Source: Spongospora subterranea f. sp. subterranea
Lineage: Eukaryota; Endomyxa: Phytomyxea; Phytomyxea; Plasmodiophorida
Length of the DNA: 64,000 nucleotides
Assembly: GCA_049724395.1 (NCBI GenBank)
Contig: JAUGWO010000220.1
Coordinates: forward strand, 62,001 to 126,000
Direction: 5' to 3'
Under the pieces are notes generated by a model. It saw nothing but the letters and a program-made list of their open reading frames with translations. It was not told where the DNA came from and made no database searches. The position numbers and the translations under genes are program-made. Of this stretch, positions 48,281 through 59,042 are shown piece by piece (positions within the stretch are counted from its first letter, which is position 1; every line of letters begins with the position of its first letter).

Positions 48281-48867
48281 TGCGCGTGTTTCAGAGGACG
48301 GGGCTAGTAAACAAATAAAGAAAAAGGTCATTCTGATATCAAGATTAGTCGACGTAGATAGCCAGTTCTTTGAGGTTAATAAGGTAATCCACTTGTTTGG
48401 CAGATAGACCGGATTGACTGCTAATCTCTAGAAGATTCTTGCTATTCTGCAACTTGGTCTTCTGATCAAGCCGCTATCGCATTCAAAATTACAGGCATCG
48501 ACACGAAACTTTCAGCCATCACTGAATCAGCTCTTGCCGCAATCCTTTCCCCTGATATTCAATACCTTGACACACCACCTCAAGCAATGCAAATCAACTA
48601 CCCGGATCAAGCCGCAAACCAGAGCCAACTTCTGCAAACACAACTCCTCTTAGAAAAAATTAAGCTAACACGTGACAAAGAAGAACTCCAAGCTACTACA
48701 GCGACTATTAGAGCTACCAGAACTGAGTACCTCAATTTTACAATCGCAGCAATGGGGAACTTGTTACCAAGGCCTCAAAGAACTGGCTATCTACGTCGAC
48801 TAATCCCAATATCAGAATGACCTTTTTCTTTATCTGTTTACTAGGCCCGTCCTCGGAAACACGCGCA
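48281..48867. mobile_element. Non-autonomous DNA element with about 95-bp TIRs
   Basis: Starts TGCGCGTGTTTC and ends with the complement GAAACACGCGCA. The two termini match over about 95 bp (48281-48375 versus 48773-48867) with few differences, including GGTCATTCTGATAT and GTCGACGTAGATAGCCAG. The interior has an open plus-strand stretch (ITGIDTKLSAITESALAAIL, then a Gln/Lys helix QTQLLLEKIKLTRDKEELQ) that looks like a coiled-coil fragment of a lost ORF. No target duplication was recognised. Superfamily unknown. Confidence 0.7.
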
Positions 48868-49602
48868 GGAGCCAAATTCATCCCACACCCTTCAGAACCC
48901 TGCCCTGTTGCTTAATTGCCTGCCGTATGGTTTTGTAAGATCCGATTTGGTCAGTTGAATTATAGCTTGATCTGCTATTTTCTTTTCATGTGCTTTTCTC
49001 TTGACGGTTTTGGTATTCTCCTTGTTTGTTGTTGACGACGGCGATTTGGAGGAGAAGGTCGCAGCAAAAAACACCAAATAGCAGTGATTTGTTGACATCA
49101 AACTGTTTATGTGTCCTCTCTCTCTCTCTCTCCATTCTCTCTCTCTTCTTTTCCCTCACAAACTCTTCTATCCCTCCATCTGTCTTACTTCTCGTTTGGT
49201 GGTTGGTTTAGTCGTGCTGGCCCAGGTGTTCATACACAACTGGCCTCATCACTGTATTTCCCCAATACACATATCAACCTCGATTCACACAACCTTTGAC
49301 GCTCGGACAGTTTTCATTGGACGATCAGGCTGTTGTACTTCGCTGTACCGTTGTTTCAGATTCAATGAAGCTGGATTCATGAAATCTGCAAAAGAAAACT
49401 TTGAACAAACAAGACTTCTGCAAACTTAGACGTTCTCGTTGCGAGATTTATGTATTGTTTAGTGAGACCTGGAAATGACAGTCCCCGATTATCATGAAGA
49501 TGTGCTTCATGTTTCTGACAAACTCTTGTGAAGTGTCGTCGTGAGTCGGTGTCGATTTGCTAATGGTTATAAGTAGATTCTGCAGTTGACACCATCTCCC
49601 AA

Positions 49603-50493
49603 TCACAGATGAAGGTCCGACAGAATTGACAAAAACGTTGAAACAACATCGTGGATTTTGTTGACGTGTCTCACGCTGAAGTTGAAATAGTTATCTTGTT
49701 CCGAAACGTTTTGCGTTCGTTCGATGATGGTCGACGCAATCCGTTTGAGGGCGTCGATCCCTGCATTCAAATCCAGCAACGTCTCCGTGCAATTCTCACT
49801 CTCGATGGCCGAATCGGGTTTAATCAGTACATCATGTGGGGCCCAGACCAGGCCCACTCTCGTGTACGACCCGTAGAATTCGTACGATTTCGCCTGGAGA
49901 AAACTCTCGTGAAGAAGCCGTCCGGGTTGACAGAGACTGTCAGATTTCATCAGTTTTATCTCCAGACAAACGCTTTTGCTGGATTTTGTTGTATAGACGA
50001 TATCGGCTCGGCCATACTGAGTGGCGATTTTGTTGTCGCAGTACGCCACTCGAGGCGCTACGACTTCCACTTTCACCGAGTCTGAAATTACTTGGTTATC
50101 GCAGCGTAGATATAAAGTGATCAGCATTTGTACATGCTCTTCGCGTAGATACCGCCCCTCCCGGTCGTTGGTTGCGTCCAAACCTTTCTGGATAATTCTC
50201 TGTTTGACCAGGAATCGTTTGATCCCAACCGGATGGCGCAAATAGGGTCCGTCCTCGTAATCCCCATGGATTTCGTGAAATTCCGAGTGGCAGAGCTCGC
50301 CGTTGCACGAGTATTCCCATCGATGGGATATCCAGATTCGTAGAACGGCAATGGTCAGTTCGTATTCCGGGCCCAACTCGAAGATATCAGCGAACGACGA
50401 ACAGGTTTGTCCGAAACTGGTCTGATACGTGTCGTGCTTTAGCTGAGAAATCAGCTGGGCGATAGAATCGGTTTTCCATGTCCAGACCTCCAT
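49603..50493 (-). CDS. PD-(D/E)XK-type nuclease-fold protein
   Basis: One open frame of 296 codons, chosen from ATG 50493. A restriction-like nuclease core is visible: YGRADIVYTTKSSKSVCLEI holds Asp164 and Glu178, Lys180 follows, giving D...ExK. Downstream FLQAKSYEF has Gln200, matching the Q..Y helix motif of many PD-(D/E)XK families (the PDDEXK_9-like group is the closest remembered). The N-terminal 110 residues (ELTIAVLRIWISHRWEYSC) are unrecognised; the C-terminal third is helical. Likely a metal-dependent DNase or RNA-acting nuclease. Similar folds occur in Crinkler-type effectors and in AAA-associated proteins. No signal peptide is visible. It looks whole; a decayed copy is at 40.3-41.3 kb. 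Confidence 0.7.
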   Translation of the reverse strand: MEVWTWKTDSIAQLISQLKHDTYQTSFGQTCSSFADIFELGPEYELTIAVLRIWISHRWEYSCNGELCHSEFHEIHGDYEDGPYLRHPVGIKRFLVKQRIIQKGLDATNDREGRYLREEHVQMLITLYLRCDNQVISDSVKVEVVAPRVAYCDNKIATQYGRADIVYTTKSSKSVCLEIKLMKSDSLCQPGRLLHESFLQAKSYEFYGSYTRVGLVWAPHDVLIKPDSAIESENCTETLLDLNAGIDALKRIASTIIERTQNVSEQDNYFNFSVRHVNKIHDVVSTFLSILSDLHL

Positions 50494-50499
50494 GGCCAA

Positions 50500-51199
50500 C
50501 TTGAGTCGTTATGAAAGGGATTTGCTTTCCAGTGGGTTCCCGCCAAATCTCAATCCCCCCAATTACAATCGACCCGAAAATATCGAAAGTACAGTAGAAG
50601 GTGATAGATATTCCATCGGCCAGTACTCAGGTACTCAATGAATGGGAACGGGATGTCGACTTGTTTTAATGGGGAAATTGGATAAGCAAAAGACTCACTT
50701 CCTGATGTTCAGGAATAATTGTAGTTCGATTGTTGAATCGAGACAGATCCAGGTGGTGTTGCCTCTCTCTCGGGTGGCGATCTGGGCTCTGGTGATCGCC
50801 CGGCAAATCTCTGTCCCTGCATTGTCGAGGGAGTACCTGTTGATTGTTGAGAGGACGTGATATTGATCACGAGAGCTCCTATAAGCAACTAGACATGAAG
50901 ACAATAGCAGGTTTAACAGCAATAAATCTAATAGATTGAGCAAAAAAATCAGGTTGATCATTGGACCATGGGCAGAAACTTCACCACAGAAATTATGTTG
51001 TATCAATTTTGAAAAGAGGTCTAAGGGTTTCCCTGGCCGTACCGGCCCCGGCATGATGTTTCTGCACGTCATGGTGTTGGCTATTGTCTTCCTTAATCAA
51101 GGGCTGTTGGAATTAGGCCATAATCAATCTTCCGCTTATCTGTTGAATACATATTGATATCATCGAGACGAACCCGACCCGTCTGTTTCGTCTGGCGTG
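50500..51199. other. No recognisable gene
   Basis: Flank between the nuclease gene and an integrase relic. It should hold the nuclease promoter. Short ORFs on both strands show no domain. Confidence 0.35.
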
Positions 51200-51790
51200 T
51201 TTCTTCGTGTCAATCGAAATAAACACCTACTGTGGTCGTTACCAATCACCTGCTTGTCGATGGCTCGCCGCCTTCGAAAAGAGTACAACGTTATCGTCAT
51301 CCGCAACGTCGTCTCCGCTGCATCCCGTCGGTGTGTCCAATAGACGCAAGCGAAGGCTTACGCGTCGCGAGTACGATGACAATGGGCCAAATGAGCTTTG
51401 GAATTTCGACCAAAATGATAAGCTTCGACATTTCGGGTTTGAATCTCACGATTGCATTGTTGGGTGGTCCAGGAAAATGTTTCGGGCCAAATAATCGCAT
51501 TCCTGAGTAGTTCCTTACGAAGCAATATTGGGAGTAGGGTGCATACCTGCTTGTCAACGGTCTGATGGCGGTTCCGAGAATGTGCTCTGGCTGGCAGGTG
51601 TGCAACAGTGATTCAATGGCGAAACAGCACATCTGTTTGGACTCACTGTGGCCAACCAACAAATTGACGCACGGTGGAAATCAAATGTATTCCTGCGGAA
51701 CCGACTTCTGGATCGTTTTTTTTAACCTCGATATCGTGGCAATAACAGTGCCGATGACGAATTTTGGCGCTGGTGCTGCGTATTTGTTTT
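51200..51790 (+). pseudogene. Integrase-type transposase relic (rve_3-like)
   Basis: Plus strand: LHPVGVSNRRKRRLTRREYD, then GPNELWNFDQNDKLRHFGF (equivalent of the family's GPN.LWH.DGYDKL..GF, which holds the first Asp) and HDCIVGWSRKMF. Later, in another frame, GSENVLWLAGVQQ and NQQIDARW (equivalents of the GTEN and N.RIE..W motifs) follow near 51.57-51.68 kb. The order matches an integrase-core family widespread in eukaryotes and often carried by mobile elements. It is split by stops and frame changes, with no TIRs found. Confidence 0.6.
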
Positions 51791-51797
51791 GGGCAGT

Positions 51798-52130
51798 TTA
51801 ATCCTGGATGAGATATTCATGGAACTCAAAGTGTGTCCTCACCCACTGCACCCTGGTCTTCACATGCAGATTCGCTAAATAGATGGAAGGACAGCTACTT
51901 ATCATGTTCGTACTGGATATCAGGAGTGCAAAGGTTTGGGCCTTGTCGGTTTCAGCAACACCCGGATACTCTGGACCGCTATCCATCATTGCAGTCTTCC
52001 ATGATCCTCCCATGTTTTCAAACGTGTTCTTGGATTCACTCAAGATGATGCCTGTGACAATTATTTGCTCCGACCATCGACATTTGAAAAATCCATCATT
52101 TGTATCCTGCTTTTTTGCCTTGTTTCCCAT
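51798..52130 (-). pseudogene. MULE transposase fragment
   Basis: An open minus-strand frame of 110 residues with VTGIILSESKNTFENMGGSW and MMDSGPEYPGVAETDKAQ. This matches the VVSGVLLDESESS...MTDGGSAYPAVA region of the SWIM-type MULE at 29.9-30.05 kb. Only this core piece is recognisable. Confidence 0.5.
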
Positions 52131-52915
52131 TTGCGTCGAGGAGTAGGTGTCTGGTGAAAAGACCAGTTTTGTCGTGTTTTATGTTCCGTTAATATTTGAA
52201 ATCGGCACGTTGTGCCACATATCCACATTCGCAAAAAAGCACCGCCATTCCCACCATTGACATAGCCTATTCCATGATTGTCCTTTGCGTAAATCGGTAA
52301 GTATTTCGTGTTGGCCACCTGGACTCAATCAACCGTACCAAAGTCCCAAAGTCTTTCGTCACCTCAGTGTATTCTTCCTCTCTCTAACTCTCTGTTCGTA
52401 AAGTGAACAGATTTCACAAAATCCTCCCACACAATCCGAATTCGTCCATACAAAATCGCAAATCCTATTTCTCTCGACAAAATGACAGCGTTGAACGGTG
52501 CATAGCTCTTGTCTCCAGAAGACCTGGTTATAGGAAGACACTCTCGCAAGGGTCGACCAGCTCTACCGTCCTTTCTTGGACCGTTGGAAAACTCAACCGT
52601 GCATTCATGTTCCACCGCGATCATGATCAATGAGGATAGACTCGCATCCGAATCCTTTCGATTCCAATGTGAAGAGATTTTTACACATACAGTATCTGAA
52701 TACGAACGCGGAGCACCATCCCTTAAGAGAAGGTGATCGAACACGTTTTGCGGAAGACAACACGCAGCTGTGGCATTTTTCTGACGATGATACGGTGTTG
52801 ACCTGATGATTTGGTCCCAGGATTTGACGATGCGAAAGAAACTGGAAGATTGTGCAGAGGGATCGATAATAGGTCAACAAAACAAAAACATACAATAAAC
52901 AAGTTGTATAAGTAG
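52131..52915. other. Downstream flank of POLA2
   Basis: A minus-strand ORF at 52364-52744 (126 codons) has no recognised domain. It could be more of the MULE relic or unrelated. The POLA2 terminator must lie here. Confidence 0.35.
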
Positions 52916-55900
52916 CTAAATTCGTACAATATCAGCGCTGATTCTAGAGCTGACGGGTCCATCACCAGGTCGGATTGAGATACGCGAATATGTGCCAGGG
53001 CTGCTGGCACCCTTGAGTAACCGACCAGGGTTAACACAGACCGTGTCATTGATGACACGAGCGAATTGCGCCAGCGTCGAGGGCAATAGCATCAGATCGG
53101 GGCCCTGGGTCAAAGCGAATTTCGACAGATGTGTCCAGTCGATCGAGGCGGTCGGCGGTGGGGCAAGCAATGGGTAAAAGCTTCGCTGTGAAATTAAGGC
53201 GGCGCATAATGACGACATACGATTCTGTTGACTTCCTACACCATCGAAGGTTCAGTCATTTGTGTCCATAGCAATTACTTAAAAAAAAAACAAAAGAAAA
53301 ATGAAACGAAAATAAGGAGTCACTGAATAGGTGGCGTTAAAAAACAATGAGAAAAAAAATACAAATGTGGAAGAAACTGAAGTCATTGTGACGAAAAGTT
53401 ACTATGCACGGACCGGGGGCAGTTTTGAGAATCGAGTTTGAGGCAAGATCAAACATGATATCGTGAGTGGAAGCGGCCAGAGTAATGGGCCCAAGAGTAA
53501 ACTGACACGGGTTAGGAAGATGGCGGACCTGAAGAGCACAATAGGATAGAATCATTAGCAATACACATTGGAAATGAAACAGAACCTTTGATGACGAATC
53601 GGGAAAGGGCGGCTGAGGGAAGCAGGCTACATGCATGGATTCACGAACGTGGGGTAGGGTCAGGACAACAGTTCGGACAGATTGTAGGCGGTTGGTGATC
53701 AATGTCCAAAGCTCCCGTCGCACCTCTAATGGATCCTGCTCACGTTTATGAGTTTACGCAATCGGGAAGTGTTTTCGATATTTTACTTGTTCGGGGACAG
53801 TTACGTTGTCCAAGTCAACGAACGGTCCACATAATATTAGATAATCGGGTGTTCGTTCGATAACCACGTCCAGCAAATCGATTAATGCAGAAAACATCAG
53901 GTCTCCCTGAAAGGTGAAAGGCCCACTGGCCACAACCAAAGAGAGTCCTGTACAATACACAACATCCACATTACAAAGACCATTTCCAAATTGGAAGTGA
54001 CAGCGCTGGAATTTACAAAGCGTTTAGCTTAAAGAGACCATGAAACAATTGGGTTGATGCACAGGAAATTAAAAAAGGGGAAACAAAGTGAAAAAACATA
54101 AGAGAAGTATTCTTGAACGATTCAAAGAGTAAATGGTTGCGGTTATGGGAAAATGATACCGAAACAAACCTAAAGTTGATACAGGCAAGGATGGCCTCGG
54201 TAGTGGAGACGGAACAATGATGTCCTGTGCAATCAGGCGCGACCCAGTTGGATTGAACCCACGAACAAGACAGACCGCACCAGGAAACAAGGTATATTCG
54301 GCTTCGGAATGTGTGGGCAACGTTATTTGAACCTATAAAAATCGACAAAACTATCAAATTGTTTGCAAAATTGGAACAAAGGAGATGCTAATATTAAGCA
54401 AAACAAACACATGATGATAACGAAATTTCGATAAAATTTCACTACAGCTGAAGTTTCTGGAGAAAAATATTACGCGTTCAGGGCCATTCTGCAGCCAGGT
54501 ATCAGAGGCATGGAGCTTCTCGGCCGCATTCATGGCGAGAATACGACCGCCACAGACAACCTGCGTCGGCGAGGGAGTACAAAGAGAACAGAGGGTACCA
54601 GTGAAGGAGGAAACATCGTCACCGGCAGCGCCGCCATCTAAGATAATATCCTTGACGTCACTTTCTTGGATATCACCATCGTTGTCCATAGTGCTACCAG
54701 CAGCAACCTCTTTGTCGATGATGCTTTGCAGCAAAGCGTCAACGCGCGATTCGATTACTAAGCATTGCAGGGTTAAGAGCAAATAATCATTGCAACACCA
54801 AAAAGAGAGCAATGATCTGACTTGAACCGAACATATGCTATTGAAATCATTCAGTTTGCAAACAGATGCGCTGGTGATGAAACCAATTGAACTAAGAACG
54901 GAGAACGAATGAGCAATTTGAAAAGTCAACGCACAGCAAAGAGCCTGAGTCGACAATTAAAAATTTCCCCAAGAGAAAAAAAATTGTAACGGAAAGTAGG
55001 ATTGATCGAAATTGGGAATCACCGGACAGAACTGACTTTGGGGAACTTACATCTTTCTGTTGATGCATATATAGGAATGGCGTGCCCACACAAGAAGCAT
55101 TCAGTGAGAGCGAAACAGGTTCGGAGTGAATCGCTGAATCGGAATCGTCTGTCGCCATCTCGTCGGAACAACCACCATTGAGCTCTTGAATCACACGACC
55201 CTTGTTTGTCCGATTCGTGTACGACCCGGGCGCTCCAGCAGGAGAACTGAATAGCGTTGGCGACATGAAACTGTACGACAAAGTGTTAAGAAACGATCGA
55301 TACTAGAGCAAAACACAGCGTTTAAAAGTATTGTTGCGGATTTACAAGATCAAAAGATGGATTACGAATTAGATACTGACAAAACAGGAATAGTAAAACC
55401 ATTGAACAAACTCATAAATCAATCAGAAGAGTGATGAAACATTGTTGTGGAAGAACCTGTTGGGTTTCTGCTGTTTAGGATGAAGAAGGGTGTTTAGAAC
55501 CGCATTCCGTTGGCTAACGGGAGTCGAGTCAGGGCGAGGGCGCTGGGAATCACGAGATGGTGTCTGAGGCAACGCGGTTGGATGAATCAGGGATGCCGTC
55601 GAGGCGTGCAGTTTGGCGCTTGCAACAGGAGCTGACGCCGCTTGCCTTAGACGACTGGCGTTCTCACAGTGCAGTTGGGCTTCCAGATCCGATAGTTTCG
55701 CCAAAGTCACGTTGCTTTCGATCTTGTGATTGAACGCGTAGGCCAACCATTCGTTAACCAATGAATCACCATCAATGTTGAATAACGAGCACAGGTTTAA
55801 GCCTATTTGTTCACAATCGATAAAGAATAACACATTAACCGATCTATGAGAAAAGCAGAAAAAAAAAGGAAGAAATAGTTAAACATTAAAGACAGGAGAA

Positions 55901-56112
55901 GGGCGGATCATTCAAAGAAATTTGTCTAAAAAACTAATTTTTTGAGAGTTCTATTGAGAATTTAAGACAATGAATGTTTGAGAGTTCTGGTGAAATATTC
56001 ACGATGATGATGGGATTCATTTACATTTGTCAACGATTAATTTGTCAGTCCGGGGATCGAGTTCAAGACCGGAGATGATATCGGCGAGATTATGTGATGG
56101 ATCGGGAGCCAT
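52916..56112 (-). CDS. POLA2: DNA polymerase alpha subunit B (nine exons inferred)
   Basis: Regulatory B subunit of the primase-polymerase alpha complex, which starts DNA replication in the nucleus. ATG at 56112. Exons inferred from in-phase GT/AG splices: 56025-56112, 55457-55802, 55023-55270, 54474-54757, 54170-54332, from 53947 downwards, then about 53.73-53.59, 53.53-53.41 and 53.23-52.916 kb. Family signatures: N-terminal helical domain (DSLVNEWLAYAFNHK), SRVDALLQSI, the OB-fold part (YTLFPGAVCLVRGFNPTG), and the phosphoesterase-like domain LSLVVASGPFTF, YLILCGPFVDLDN and FPQPPFPD. The end is ISQRSFYPL and VCVNPGRLLKGASSPGTYSR. The B-subunit esterase domain is catalytically dead in this family. 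All junctions checked by hand keep frame, so it looks intact. N-terminal length is shorter than in animals. Confidence 0.88.
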
Positions 56113-56733
56113 TCTATCTCACAATGACTGGGTAATTCGGGACAATCACAGGTCGGTCTCTCTCTGTCTCGCTCTCTCTTTTTCCCACCTGCCGCTTCGG
56201 CCAACCCTATGGCGCTATCACTCGACACACCAAATGATCCCAGTTGCCCCAGGGAATACCACCGATGAAGTTAAATAGAGTAAACGACGAGGCGCTGTCG
56301 ACCTGAATTGGACAGGGGAGGTGGCGGCGTTGGGTCTACGGCGCTACGCCTATGGCGCTACGCCTACGGCTGTACGGCATCCCTGACGGCGGCACCGCCA
56401 CAGCGACCTGCAAATGATATCGCTCGTGGCCTCTGCACCCGTTTGGTCTTAGCTGGTCTTTTCACTTCAATTAATCCTGACATGGTTCGGAACATCCCAG
56501 CTTATCTACCAGATCACTCTTCGATTCTTCTTCATTCTTATCATTCAAAATACAATATTGGTGACGTGTATTGCATCATGTTTTTGTCTCGTATCACGAA
56601 GAGGACAAAGAACCGAAATCGACATCAGGCTGGACGATCATCACTCGTCTATCAAAGGATAATCGCGGACTGGCTTTCGCAAGATTCAACGGGTGAATGG
56701 ACGACACTGCTTCAATTACAGACATATATCTCG

Positions 56734-57190
56734 TCAAACGTCATATAGTATATCGTGTACCACTGAATTTTGAATTAATCTGTAGGAGAGACCTCCAACT
56801 TGATTGAAGGTGGCTGCTGACTTCCTGAGACGACCAATGGCGAACACGGCACGATGTGTGAACGCCAACGATTTAACCGTCTCAATGGGCACCCAACCAT
56901 TCATTAGATGAACGAGGGTCGACGTGTCAAGTGCCAATCGCTCGATATCACCATCATATGCTAAGAGAGCAGTTTGTTTCATCAGACCATTGTTTGCTAA
57001 GTTAAATATGACATGCGAGAACCTACTGGAGGTCGCATCAAATCCTTAAAATTCACATCGCGATCAGAATCTTTATGCGCAAAGTTGTTTTAATCGTCGC
57101 CTTGACCTCGATGATAATCGTTGAGCGAAACCAGTATCCAGTCGGAATGATCGCCTTTGACTGCATCATGTATTGTCCCCTGAAAATTAA
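56734..57190 (-). pseudogene. Unrecognised membrane-protein family, diverged member C
   Basis: KQTALLAYDGDIERLALDTS followed by LVHLMNGWVPIETVKSLAFT matches the AHYNGNVEQYAMEMLTLDHL...WIPTEPVKAWPLAFT core of members A and B. Upstream, IHDAVKGDHSDWILVSLND matches IIQRAVYEDISKEHPNWIVI. Stops interrupt it (near 57.09 and 57.00 kb), and only the central part is present. It shows the family is older than the 35-50 kb duplication. Confidence 0.5.
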
Positions 57191-58528
57191 ACTACCCAGC
57201 TCATGATCACTCGTGGGTCTTATCTTATTTTTTTGAGCTCGTGTAAATTTAAAAAAATTTCAAATCCAATCTATGTTGTCATCACATCGGTCCATTCCTT
57301 TGAACGGTGCTATCTCTTTTGGGATCTCCATTGGCTCCAACTGAACGGGATGAGATATCTTCTTGTTTTTCCTTTATTCTACATACGTCTGAGCAGAAGA
57401 TTTCCGAGAAAACCTGTTTATTATTTCCAAAACTTTGACCACTAATTGTAATGCACAACAATTGCAGCACAACTCATCAGAAAGAGCCATTGCCTAAACC
57501 CTTTAGACTGACGTGTGGAATCGCAGGCAACCTGCGATCAACGGAGAGTGTCGAGGGAGGTGGCAAATGACATCAAGTCGTGAACGGGCGGTTCAGAGAG
57601 CGAATGTCCACACGACATGTTCATATATTGTTGCCGTCCCAAATTTCCCAGAAACATTTTGAAAACAGTAGTAAGCTTGGCCCGTTGGCCGTAAATTCAT
57701 TCTGCTTTCAACCCCAAATTTCGTCCGATTTTTTTCAATGGTGGTAAACTTTGAACCGTCTGCTTTTTTCGTGACACTTGACAAATTTGACGTCGAGATT
57801 ACTCCTTTTGCTCATGTGTTCCAGCCCTTCTTCGTCTGACTACGATGGGTTTCTGTTGAGGGATTTTTCTCGAAATGTACGACCTTCTGATAACGGGAGC
57901 AACTTATGCAGCTTCTATCATGATCATAGCCGTTGTGGGTACTCCGCTAATTACTGCCCGAGCGACAAGAAAAGAGCTGTTCTGATATCGGATGCCGCCA
58001 ATAAGCGGAGGGGCAAAGGAACGGAGCCTCACCCAAGGAAGCGCCCATCGTGACTGCCGATCCGCTACCGCCAAAAATGTTCGATCACAAAACCCGGGCT
58101 GTGAAGACTTTCAAACGACATTGTTGTTCAGTAATTAACTAATAGTAGTTATGGACACCGATCATGGTGTTCACAGTAGGCCTTCAACGAAATTGAAGTG
58201 CAGATATGGACACGAAATCTTTCGAATGTCAGGGCTGAGCAAGGTCCGATGAAGTAAACCAAACGGTGTACAGATATGGGCGTGAGAAAGGTGAGGAAGA
58301 GAAGGGGGCTTTGAGGAAGTGTGGTGTATTGTCTGATACAAGCCAACGAGACAGCCACAAGCGTTTTCCGGGACACGATTGTTTCGCCTGGCCAATGCGC
58401 TACAGACTTCGATTGGGTGATCTCTGTCCCCGATTTAACCGCACAGATCGTTCTCCCGGCGGCGTGCTCTTTCCGATCGTCCAGGCGCAGTCTGAAATAT
58501 TGTTTTGGATGGTGTAAAGCATCATGGG
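57191..58528. other. No supported gene
   Basis: Intergenic between the POLA2 side and the dehydrogenase gene. A plus-strand stretch at 57.78-58.05 kb encodes a Cys/His run (LCSFYHDHSRCGYSANYC) resembling the zinc region of gypsy gag, so it is probably an LTR-element scrap. The rest shows nothing. Confidence 0.4.
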
Positions 58529-58818
58529 ATCGTTCGGAAATCCTAGCGCCGGTTGCTGGGGCTTTGGTGAAAGGTAACCTCGACATTCGCTGCCGTTCGA
58601 TGATTCGGTCGCCACACTTGATTGCGGTCATGAACAAGCCTTGTATCCGTCGCTTCTGGGCACGTCAACAACAAGGTCCTTCACCTTCTCGTCTACGTCT
58701 TCCGGAACTGATGCTTTGCCGCGACGCCGTCCCGGTCGAACGGCAACAAAAACGTCGAGGTTATTATCTTTTCAAATCCCAGCAACGGGCGCTCGGATAT
58801 CCGAACAACCCGATGATC
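58529..58818. repeat. Imperfect inverted repeat of about 75-80 bp
   Basis: 58529-58602 pairs with 58736-58818 in reverse orientation. Both arms encode related peptides in opposite strands (PQQPALGFPNDPMM on the minus strand, SQQRALGYPNNPMI on the plus), so a coding-derived segment was duplicated in inversion. Confidence 0.6.
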
Positions 58819-59042
58819 CTTTTCCACCTTTCTCACGTCAATATCAATGAACGTTTTGGTTTATCTCAGATGAATCTTGCTCAGCCCTAATATCAAGCGT
58901 ACAACGTGAAAATTGGAATTTATTTTGGGATTGCGGTCATTTCAGAATCGGCATAGCTGTGTTCATCTTCTCAGCGCTTAGCAGTGGGGAACGCCAATTC
59001 GACGTAATCTAACGAAAATTAGTGGAACATCAAGGTAATTAG

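Larger units (their letters stand above)
42625..50425. repeat. Duplicated segment, copy B
   Basis: Second direct copy, enlarged by a copia fossil (44.69-46.69 kb), a hairpin-bearing insert (about 46.88-47.0 kb), a tandemly duplicated coding-like piece (47.4-48.1 kb) and a TIR element (48281-48867). It abuts the gypsy fossil at its left edge. The right edge lies within the nuclease gene, whose first 20 or so codons extend beyond the homology. Confidence 0.85.

Noticed and set aside
56308-56748. 146-codon plus-strand ORF upstream of POLA2
   Set aside because: Begins in a low-complexity repeat of GGCGCTACGCC and has no recognisable domain.
58321-58890. 189-codon plus-strand ORF
   Set aside because: Runs through an inverted repeat, overlaps an equally long minus-strand ORF, and shows no family motif.
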